From assembly GCA_022510705.1 (NCBI GenBank), contig JAFLSX010000011.1, positions 1 to 54,139 on the forward strand: a stretch of 54,139 nt of DNA, written 5' to 3'. Each line of letters opens with the position of its first letter. Position 1 is the first letter of the stretch. The stretch is from Lachnospiraceae bacterium (GTDB taxonomy: Bacteria > Bacillota > Clostridia > Lachnospirales > Lachnospiraceae). Both the position numbers and the translations under genes were made by a program. Positions 1-8,155 of the stretch are shown here, one piece after another. The notes under the pieces are model-generated. The model was given only the letters and a program-made list of their open reading frames with translations. It was not told where the DNA came from and did not search any database.

Positions 1-2
1 AA

Positions 3-404
3 CGATCATGTATAAACTGGGGATATGAATCAGAAAAATATAGACGAATTTTAAGCAACTTATTGATTACTGAGGAATTTATAAATTTTATTGTAGCACT
101 GGCAGAACTGGATGAAAGTTATCAAAAAAAGGAACAAGAAAAAGAGATTTTACCTCAACTATCTAACGAATTGGGAGAAGAATTATTTAACAAAGCAATG
201 GATTGGCGTGATGTAACTCCCGAAGATGAAGGAGCATCCGATTTAACAGTGGAGGAATGCAATGCAATAAAAAAAGTTAATTCGGCTTTGGACAAGTGTT
301 ATGAATTACATCATGAATTTATGCAAGAAATGAAGGTCCATCGATTTTCTGTGCAAGAAGTTCTCACTTTAATATTGAATGAAATGTATCCCATATTAAA
401 TTAA
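3..404 (+). CDS. Hypothetical protein, 5'-truncated by window edge (frame is open from position 3; the listed TTG start at 63 is probably internal)
   Basis: Frame reads RSCINWGYESEKYRRILSNLLITEEFINFIVALAELD... without stop from the first bases to the stop at 404; no family recognised. Confidence 0.55.
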   Translation, partial: RSCINWGYESEKYRRILSNLLITEEFINFIVALAELDESYQKKEQEKEILPQLSNELGEELFNKAMDWRDVTPEDEGASDLTVEECNAIKKVNSALDKCYELHHEFMQEMKVHRFSVQEVLTLILNEMYPILN

Positions 405-578
405 TTCTATTATTTCAAAGAAGATAATAAAGTTAGCTGCACCAGTTAACAGTAAAATGACCCTGATCTTTAGGATAATCTATTGTGCGGAACTATAGTC
501 GGCTAACTGCCGACTGCTAAAGGCTGAAATTATTTTTACGAAATAATATTGATACTATTTCATATATGCAGTCAAAAT

Positions 579-689
579 TTACACAGTTTTATTCTTTTTC
601 AAAAGATGAGCCTGTGGGATAATCGAGTCTATGTCCAATATAACCATCGAATTTGGTTGTCCTGCTTTCCCATCATAAAAAATGATCTC
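579..689 (-). mobile_element. Possible transposase N-terminal remnant (decayed)
   Basis: Minus-strand frame reads EIIFYDGKAGQPNSMVILDIDSIIPQAHLLKKNKTV*, similar in layout to IS1182-like transposase N-termini (M-V-x-L-D-x-L-V-P-x-D-H-L-L-R-K); no full gene. Confidence 0.3.
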
Positions 690-1020
690 CTAACATTGAT
701 ACAACAATTATAACATACAGAAGATCATAATTATTCAGTGAAAATTCTGATAGTATTTCAACAGTGGTCCGGTAAAATGTAAACCACCGATAGATTATCT
801 ACTTTGTCATTTTTGATAATATTCTGTATCCATAAATCTATCAAGGCTGTTACGCACCGCTGACACGGCAAGGTCTTGACAGTTTTCTGAATACATAATG
901 CATATTAATAAAGACGGAGTTAGGTACTTTGCAGATGTCGAAATCCTAATTTCCAATTTGCTGGAGAACTACTTCCCATAGGCAGGAATATTCACCTTAG
1001 TTGGTCAACAGCTATTTTTG

Positions 1021-2064
1021 TCACAGACTCACAATTCTATTTTCTATACCATCACCATAAGGATACGGCTCTTCTGTTTCGCAAACAAATAATTCAATTA
1101 ACTGACGGCAATTACGTACATATAGATCCGAAGCATCTAGAGACGCAAAATGAAACTGCTCATAAACATCATGAGCAATAGCTTGTAGCTCAGAATTATC
1201 ACCTGCTCTTTTTGAATCATAGTCTTTCACTTTTTCATAATAAATAGACATTTTACATAATGCAGAAAGTAAATATACATAAGTGCGATTTATGGATGCC
1301 TGAATTTCTATTGAATCTTTTTTACAACGTTCAAGCAAATTAAATGATTCCATAAAGTTAATACCCATCGAATAATAGTAATCAGCCAAATTTAAATCGC
1401 ATTTTGGTGTTCTTTTTAGCCTATACTTCCCATCAGTTACATCTTTGAGAACACTTTCATAAGTTTCTTCACCCCAAAGAGATATTCGTTCTGATTGTGG
1501 CATTTTTTTTAACCACTCTGCCTTAGATAAATATGCTTCTTCTCGTTCTGGAATTTCTGTGAGAAATGCTTTAACTAAATCATTTATTTTATGAACATCG
1601 CATTTTGATCCATAGTTTTCAATTTCCAGTAAATAATTAATTGCAAATTGGTAAGCTCGCCAATTCCAAGTATCCTGACGAGCACATAATTCGGCGAAGA
1701 AAGCATCACATTTTTCTTGTCGATTACATCTGCAGCCATAATTCAAATAGTCTGCAAGCAAATCAACAGAAGTTGCACTTTTCTTAATACCTAATTCCAA
1801 AATATCACACGCATAATCAAATGCCTCATTACGTGCCAATACTACAGCCACATTATGGTATGAACTTGAATTTCCAATTAGCGTTTTTGCTGTAAACACT
1901 TGTTCAATGAGAGTATCTATTTTACAATACTGTTCTATCGCATCTCCTGTCTCCTCTGTTTCTGCATATAGACGTTCAAGGACCTCTTGCACATGCTCCA
2001 AAGTCACTCGACCTGTTCTTTCACATATATTTATAATTGTTTCATAATTCATAGACATAATCAT
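1021..2064 (-). CDS. Alpha-helical (TPR-like) repeat protein, third gene of MPE-ATPase operon
   Basis: 347 aa, helix-rich with repeated ~35-aa A/Y/L spacing; ATGA overlap with the upstream ATPase gene. Confidence 0.6.
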   Translation of the reverse strand: MIMSMNYETIINICERTGRVTLEHVQEVLERLYAETEETGDAIEQYCKIDTLIEQVFTAKTLIGNSSSYHNVAVVLARNEAFDYACDILELGIKKSATSVDLLADYLNYGCRCNRQEKCDAFFAELCARQDTWNWRAYQFAINYLLEIENYGSKCDVHKINDLVKAFLTEIPEREEAYLSKAEWLKKMPQSERISLWGEETYESVLKDVTDGKYRLKRTPKCDLNLADYYYSMGINFMESFNLLERCKKDSIEIQASINRTYVYLLSALCKMSIYYEKVKDYDSKRAGDNSELQAIAHDVYEQFHFASLDASDLYVRNCRQLIELFVCETEEPYPYGDGIENRIVSL

Positions 2065-3737
2065 TCTCCTTTTTTAAATTTATTATCAGCTGTTACAGTG
2101 GATAGTTGTTCCTCTTGTTCCAATTCTGCAATTTTTCTATCAATTTCTTTTATTAAATCATCTGGCTTTTTTAAACCTGATAGTTCCATATGATTTTTAT
2201 ACGGAAGCACATCAAGAATTTCTTCAATGCGTTCTTTAGACTTGAAATCAATTTGTGACCACATTGGATAACTTCTTTTATCATATTGATATTTAAAATC
2301 ACTTGACACCAAGGGTATATTAAGCTCGTCAATATCTGCTAAGTTACTAATAAAAGGTTTAAAACGTCCATGTAATACAAGTACCTCTCCAACAATTTTA
2401 TCTAACCTCTGTAACTCTGAAGTCGTAAGTACTGGTTTCCCTTGTGAATTCCCCGCATCACCACAAAGTTCAGACATTTCATGTAAAAATTCAATTTCTC
2501 TGCTTGCTAGAAAAATCCAGTTTTCACAGTTAGCCATAATTGTATCAGCCTCTTCTCTATATCGAAGTTTAAGCTGATGCTTACTCTGTAGAAAAAGGTT
2601 AAACCTAATGTTTCGACTCCGAGCCGCTGTGATCATTGCCGGGAAATCATTAATGGTTGGAAGTGCTGAAAATTCATCCAAAATATAATTAACCCTACAG
2701 CCAATACTAACATCATTTTCAAAAGCCATCTGGGCCTTATATACAAGATACTCATAACTCTGTTTAATAAACAGCGAAACCAGTCCATGAAACCCAGTCT
2801 TTTCATCAGGAACAATCAGAAAGATTGCCGTTGGTTTCTCAGTTATCAAATCATAATCAATATCATTTTGTGCAAGCATATTCATCAATGAAGGCTGAAT
2901 TGCTAAGGAACGCATCTTCTGATCAAACACACTTAGAATTCCCGCCCTTGTATCATTAGCGGTTTCAATAGTACCAATAAGTGTAGAAGTTATAAAACTA
3001 TCCGTTTTTGCATATTGCCACCAAGGACTATTCTTATTTGTCAACCAGTTACCGGAGCACAAAGCATCGCGTAATCGCATAATATTACCAATATTAACAT
3101 TTTCTCTAGGTAAATTGTAATCTTTACAGTATTTAAAAAGTAATAAAATAAGTCCAAAGAAAAATGAACCCGCACTATTGTCCCAAAAGGGGTCTGAATT
3201 CGATTTATCTGTAGAAGTTAGATTGATAGCAATATCATTTGCAAATTCATAGGCCCTATCTATATCTCCATCCAAAAACCATTTATATGGTATTGCTAAT
3301 GGATTCCACGCAAAACCATATTGCGGATCTCTAAGATTAATTGCCACTACATTATAATTAAGGTTTTTTAAATACTTAGATGTTTTTGAAAACAATTCCG
3401 CTTTTGGATCAGAGATAATCATTGACTCACTCGCTGCACCTAAAGTAATAATTGTCGGCATTGCTAATAATCTACTTTTTTTTGACCCAGTTGAACCAAT
3501 AACCAGTGAATGCTTATCCGTGTGATCAACATATAGCAATTTATTAGCTTTATTATAGAAAAGTGGAATGCCACCTCTACCATTTCTATCATATGGTTGA
3601 GCATTCTTTGGTTGAATTAATTCAATAGTTACAGATTTACTATCATTAATTTTACAAGCACATAGTTCATTAGTAATCTCAGACTCTTTAGCAAAGCTAT
3701 TGGGATTATTCCTAACTTTCAACGCAACTTCTGACAT
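2061..3737 (-). CDS. VirD4/TraG-like type IV coupling protein family ATPase (soluble, no N-terminal TM helices)
   Basis: LVIGSTGSKKSRLLAMPTI (Walker A region), SMIISDPKAELFSKTSKYL, NPLAIPY, Walker B VNYILDEFSALP, FNLFLQSKHQL: signature blocks of VirD4/TraG ATPases. Confidence 0.85.
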   Translation of the reverse strand: MSEVALKVRNNPNSFAKESEITNELCACKINDSKSVTIELIQPKNAQPYDRNGRGGIPLFYNKANKLLYVDHTDKHSLVIGSTGSKKSRLLAMPTIITLGAASESMIISDPKAELFSKTSKYLKNLNYNVVAINLRDPQYGFAWNPLAIPYKWFLDGDIDRAYEFANDIAINLTSTDKSNSDPFWDNSAGSFFFGLILLLFKYCKDYNLPRENVNIGNIMRLRDALCSGNWLTNKNSPWWQYAKTDSFITSTLIGTIETANDTRAGILSVFDQKMRSLAIQPSLMNMLAQNDIDYDLITEKPTAIFLIVPDEKTGFHGLVSLFIKQSYEYLVYKAQMAFENDVSIGCRVNYILDEFSALPTINDFPAMITAARSRNIRFNLFLQSKHQLKLRYREEADTIMANCENWIFLASREIEFLHEMSELCGDAGNSQGKPVLTTSELQRLDKIVGEVLVLHGRFKPFISNLADIDELNIPLVSSDFKYQYDKRSYPMWSQIDFKSKERIEEILDVLPYKNHMELSGLKKPDDLIKEIDRKIAELEQEEQLSTVTADNKFKKGE

Positions 3738-3744
3738 ATAATTA

Positions 3745-5256
3745 CTACTCCTTTATCGTATGCCGTAGAGTATAAACTTCATTATTTTCGTGTTCCAAGT
3801 ACTCTTTTATAAAATATTCAAATAGATCACTATTAAATTCTGAGTTGTTAATGGCTAATGAAATAATACGTGACACTAATTGAGAAATGACTTCGAATTT
3901 CTCCTTTGAATTTAATAGTAATTCAGACGATACAATTTGTGTTATTTCTTTCTTTACTTGAATTGCAGCTTCTTGATTAAGCAATTCTCTATCGACTCTA
4001 TTGCCTGGATGAAACGATATTTCCCAATCACCTGATGTGTTTCCAGCTGTATTAGATAAGTCAATATAACTAAGACTTCCTCCTCGACGTATCTTAATAA
4101 CTCGGCAGTGATATGTTGATGTATCATTTGATAAAAGAGTTCCACAAATAGACCAAAACCCCATTTGCATATCATTTCCCAAATATATTGGTGTCTTTTT
4201 TTCGTGTACATGACCATTCATAATACATTTAGCACTATTATTTATTCGACTAACAAAATAGTCTTCTCCCTTATTAATAGGGTACTGCTCAGAAGGTGCT
4301 AACCAATTACATTTTTTTCTTCCTCCATGCCCATCATCTATATCAATCGTCATATGGGGATGATGAAATACCGCGCATATAATTGAATCTTCTGGACCTT
4401 TTTCTTTAGACTGCATTAACGCTTCATTTAGAAAATCTAATCCAACACGGAGCTTACCTTCATCTTCGTCATCTCGACAATCCCATGCAGAATTAAGTGC
4501 TATAAAATGAACCCACGGCCATTTATTGGGAATCTGTAAGCGCACAAGTTTCTGTGGATCTCCATCACAACATTTGACAATATAATCATGAAAATGCTTG
4601 GCACGTGGTTTATTAATATTAGTTCCAATTTGTTCGCGGCATACCTTACCTTCATCAAATTTACGGAGACTTTCAAGTTCATCCCCAATACTAATCCCTG
4701 CATTTTGTGGTCGAGGATATAACATACCTTTTCCATTTGCAATTGTACCTACTATTGTGTTTTTTCTGATAATATCATGGTTGCCAGGACACACCACAAT
4801 ACAATCTTCATCAATATTAAAACCCTTTTTTATAGCTTCATAAAAATCTTTTTTATACTGATCATATTCTCTTGTCGCACCTTTGAAAGCCAAATCACCA
4901 GAAACTACTACCACATCAGGTTTCCAATATCCAACTCTATTTTGATATGCACACAATTGAGATATCAAACAATCAATCATTTCTTTTCTCTGATGTTGAT
5001 ATAATTCCTTCTTGGAAGTAGAATCTCCTACGCCAAAGTGCAAATCTGAAATATGGAGAATATTAATTTCTTGAGACTCTTCTTTTGTTCCTTCTAAAAT
5101 AACCTTATCCATTATCGTTCCCATACTATTATATCCAGTCAATTCTAGCAATAGATGCAACTCACTGCATCTATTGTAATAGATTTTCTCATACTTCCAG
5201 TATCTTATATTCCGTCTTGCTATGCGTAAGATCTTGTAAAGAAAATCTGCCAGCAT
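3745..5256 (-). CDS. Calcineurin-like metallophosphoesterase
   Basis: ISDLHFG, VVSGDLAFKG, CPGNHD, FHHPHM and MNGHVHEK motifs, all metal ligands present. Confidence 0.88.
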   Translation of the reverse strand: MLADFLYKILRIARRNIRYWKYEKIYYNRCSELHLLLELTGYNSMGTIMDKVILEGTKEESQEINILHISDLHFGVGDSTSKKELYQHQRKEMIDCLISQLCAYQNRVGYWKPDVVVVSGDLAFKGATREYDQYKKDFYEAIKKGFNIDEDCIVVCPGNHDIIRKNTIVGTIANGKGMLYPRPQNAGISIGDELESLRKFDEGKVCREQIGTNINKPRAKHFHDYIVKCCDGDPQKLVRLQIPNKWPWVHFIALNSAWDCRDDEDEGKLRVGLDFLNEALMQSKEKGPEDSIICAVFHHPHMTIDIDDGHGGRKKCNWLAPSEQYPINKGEDYFVSRINNSAKCIMNGHVHEKKTPIYLGNDMQMGFWSICGTLLSNDTSTYHCRVIKIRRGGSLSYIDLSNTAGNTSGDWEISFHPGNRVDRELLNQEAAIQVKKEITQIVSSELLLNSKEKFEVISQLVSRIISLAINNSEFNSDLFEYFIKEYLEHENNEVYTLRHTIKE

Positions 5257-5269
5257 ATAAAATCACCAT
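5189..5269 (-). CDS. Candidate 26-aa upstream ORF overlapping the phosphoesterase start
   Basis: MVILYAGRFSLQDLTHSKTEYKILEV*; preceded by AAGGAGG 6 nt before its ATG, whereas the phosphoesterase ATG at 5256 is 19 nt from that SD and out of frame. Confidence 0.3.
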   Translation of the reverse strand: MVILYAGRFSLQDLTHSKTEYKILEV

Positions 5270-5434
5270 ATGGGTCCTCCTTAACTATAATTTAATTACA
5301 TGAGCATTTAACAGTACATAACGTAGTAATGATATCATATTACATTAAGTAAATCCTTACATTTTTCTTACATATCACCATAAATCGACAAAAATTTTGT
5401 TAATTATATTTTTTATAATTATCCCACAAAAAAT

Positions 5435-5459
5435 CAGCGGCTAAAACTTAGCCGCTGAC
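5435..5459 (-). terminator. Rho-independent terminator
   Basis: Perfect 11-bp inverted repeat TCAGCGGCTAA-AAC-TTAGCCGCTGA followed by T6 on the minus strand; downstream of the rlmD-like gene. Confidence 0.75.
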
Positions 5460-5651
5460 CGCTCTCCACTTAAAGGTAAAGAATCCCTTTTACTATTACA
5501 ATGTATAAACCAATAAAATATATCAAATACCCTTATTTCATAATAAGACTCCTACAAAATCTCTCAGTTAATAGGATATTATATACTATTGTCAATCTTT
5601 AGTCTCTGTAGTCTATCTAGAGTCTCAACCACCCTCCCTACAATGCCCAAC

Positions 5652-7145
5652 CTATCGTTTAACCAAAAGTGCCGTACACTCACAATGCACTGTATGCCCG
5701 AACTGGTCCACCGGCCGCACCTTTTTTAACTCATACCCACCGTCACACAACACCCTCAAATCCCTTGCCAAGGTAGCAGAATCGCAGCTCACATAGACAA
5801 TACGAGACGGAGCCATTTTTAGCATGGTGGAGAGGCATTTCTCGTCGCAGCCCTTGCGGGGAGGATCCACTACAATTACGTCCGGATACAGCATGTCAGC
5901 AGTCAAAGCCGGCAGACTTTCAAAAATTCCGGCAGATTCGGCTTTGCCTTTATGCCGCTCATAGAATTCAGGCAGCACTTCCTCCGCTTTTCCCACAAAA
6001 AACTCGGCATTGGAAATGCCGTTGCGGGCAGCGTTGGCTTTGGCGTCCTCTATGGCCTGGGGAATGATTTCCACGCCGTAGACCTGCTTGGCTTTGGCTG
6101 CCAGGAAAAGAGAAATGGTGCCGATGCCGCAGTACAGATCCCAAACGGTTTCTTTCCCGGTCAGTCCCGCATACTGCAGGGCCAGACTGTAGAGCTTCTC
6201 CGTCTGGAGGGGATTGACCTGATAAAAGGACAGGGGAGAAATCGCAAACTCCAGCTTATCTCCTGTAAAATCCATATCCGGCTTTTGCATATTCCGAACC
6301 CGGATACTGTCCCGAATAGTGTCACTACCCCAAATGGTATGTGTCTCTTTTCCCAAAATCACATTGGTATTTTCGGTATTGATATTTATCGACACACTTG
6401 TCATATTTTGTATTTTGGATAATCTCTCCAGCAGAATCTCCTGATGGGGCAGGTACTGAACCGTACCTGCTTTGCCCCGGTAATTTAACACCAGACACAC
6501 CATAATCTCCCCACTGGCAAAGCCGGTGCGGATCAGGATATGGCGGATGAGCCCCTTGCCGCTTTCTTCCTCATAGGGCGCTACATGAAATTCCCGCATA
6601 TAGTTAAGAATAGTATCCAGAATTTCCTTATTCTCTTTTCTGCCCAAGAAGCACTCCGTATTGGCAATAATGGAATGGGTTCGGCCCGCATAAAACCCGG
6701 CTATGGGATTTCCCTCCTTATCCCGCCCCACAGGGTACTGAGCCTTGTTCCGATAGTGAAACGGTTCCTCCATTCCTACAATGGGTTCCATGACGCTGTC
6801 AATTTCCGCTTCCGAAAAGCCGCCGATGCGCAGCAGATGATTCTTAACCTTGTCCTGCTTAAATGCAAGCTGTTTCTCATAATGAAGCGCCTGAAGCTGG
6901 CAGCCGCCGCACTGTCTGTGACTTTTACAGCGGGGCTGCACACGAAAAGGAGAAGGCGTTATCACCTTCTCTAATTTTGCATAGGCATAGTTCTTTTTAC
7001 TTTTCATGATTTTGGCTTCGACGATATCACCGATCACGGCATCCTTAATAAAGAGGATGAAGCCTTCCAGCTTGCCGATTCCTTCTCCTTCGGTACCGAT
7101 ATCCGTGATTTCCACCGTCACCCGGTCATTCTTTTTCCATTCCAT
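5652..7145 (-). CDS. rlmD: 23S rRNA (uracil-C5)-methyltransferase RlmD/RumA family
   Basis: TRAM domain N-terminus, C-x5-CGGCQLQ Fe-S cysteines, WDLYCGIGTISLFLA, VVDPPRKGCD, YVSCDSATLARDL. Confidence 0.9.
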   Translation of the reverse strand: MEWKKNDRVTVEITDIGTEGEGIGKLEGFILFIKDAVIGDIVEAKIMKSKKNYAYAKLEKVITPSPFRVQPRCKSHRQCGGCQLQALHYEKQLAFKQDKVKNHLLRIGGFSEAEIDSVMEPIVGMEEPFHYRNKAQYPVGRDKEGNPIAGFYAGRTHSIIANTECFLGRKENKEILDTILNYMREFHVAPYEEESGKGLIRHILIRTGFASGEIMVCLVLNYRGKAGTVQYLPHQEILLERLSKIQNMTSVSININTENTNVILGKETHTIWGSDTIRDSIRVRNMQKPDMDFTGDKLEFAISPLSFYQVNPLQTEKLYSLALQYAGLTGKETVWDLYCGIGTISLFLAAKAKQVYGVEIIPQAIEDAKANAARNGISNAEFFVGKAEEVLPEFYERHKGKAESAGIFESLPALTADMLYPDVIVVDPPRKGCDEKCLSTMLKMAPSRIVYVSCDSATLARDLRVLCDGGYELKKVRPVDQFGHTVHCECTALLVKR

Positions 7146-7149
7146 TATG

Positions 7150-8094
7150 TTACTCCAACCTCGTACCCCTTAAATTGGATTCAAATACCCGGTTATAGCC
7201 CAGCCAGCCATTATCCGTTGTACTGCCGAAGATTTCATTCATCATTTCCAGTTTTGCATCCGTGTTATCCGCCATATTCAGGGCCACCGCCTCAAAGAGT
7301 GCGGGCTTCTTGGGCGAGCCGAATTCATACTCCCCGTGGTGGGTCAGAATACAGTGCTTTAATTCGGAAGCCAGCACCGGCGGAAAGCCGGAAATGGTGC
7401 TGATTTTCTCTCCTATCATTTCACAGCCCATCACAATATGCCCCAATAGCTGCCCGTCGTCCGTATAGTCATTTTCGGGGAACAGGGAAATTTCCTTTGT
7501 TTTCCCAATATCATGGAACATAGCGGCCGCTAACAGCAAATCTCTTTTTAAAAGGGGATAGGCACTGCATAAATAGTCGCAGAGCTTTGTCACGCTTAAG
7601 GTATGCTCCAACAGACCGCCCACAAAGCCATGGTGCATGGTCTTGGCTGCAGAGGATTGGCGGAAGCGTTTGATAAAAGCAGCATCCTCCACAAAGAATG
7701 CCTCTAACAGTTTCTTAAGGTAAACATTTTCTACGGAATTTACATATTGCAACAGTTCCGTATACATTTCATCTATATTCTTACTGCTGACGGGCAGATA
7801 GTCCGCAGGATTATATTCTTCTTCCCTACATGCACGCACACGCTTTACATTTACCTGTAAAGCGCCCAAAAAATTATTGACTTCTCCGTATACTTCTATA
7901 TAGTCCAGAGTGTCAAATTCCTCTATCCCCGCGCTGTTTGGTTCCCAGATCTTTGCATCTATGGTCCCGGTTTTATCCTGCAGGATGACATTCTCATAGG
8001 ACTTCCCGTTCTTTGTGACCGCCGACTGCTTATGCTTACAGAGGTAAATATCGGAAACTCTGTCACCTTCTTTAAAATCCTTAATATACTTCAT
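7150..8094 (-). CDS. yhaM: YhaM-like 3'-5' exoribonuclease (OB-fold + HD domain)
   Basis: N-terminal OB-fold, HGFVGGLLEHTLSV, AAAMFHDIGKTKE HD motif, HHGEYEFGSPKKP. Confidence 0.85.
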   Translation of the reverse strand: MKYIKDFKEGDRVSDIYLCKHKQSAVTKNGKSYENVILQDKTGTIDAKIWEPNSAGIEEFDTLDYIEVYGEVNNFLGALQVNVKRVRACREEEYNPADYLPVSSKNIDEMYTELLQYVNSVENVYLKKLLEAFFVEDAAFIKRFRQSSAAKTMHHGFVGGLLEHTLSVTKLCDYLCSAYPLLKRDLLLAAAMFHDIGKTKEISLFPENDYTDDGQLLGHIVMGCEMIGEKISTISGFPPVLASELKHCILTHHGEYEFGSPKKPALFEAVALNMADNTDAKLEMMNEIFGSTTDNGWLGYNRVFESNLRGTRLE

Positions 8095-8155
8095 AGTTCT
8101 ATCCTTTCTATGGGCCTTCTGTAAAAATATCCTTCCGTAATGCCCGCAGCTTACA

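Noticed and set aside
807-896. 29-aa minus-strand ORF MYSENCQDLAVSAVRNSLDRFMDTEYYQK
   Set aside because: Too short, no clear RBS or family; may be a gene fragment in a decayed stretch but cannot be supported.
5952-6974. Long plus-strand ORFs (156 and 144 aa) inside rlmD
   Set aside because: Antisense shadows of a well-supported coding gene; same reasoning applied to the many other internal opposite-strand ORFs in the track.
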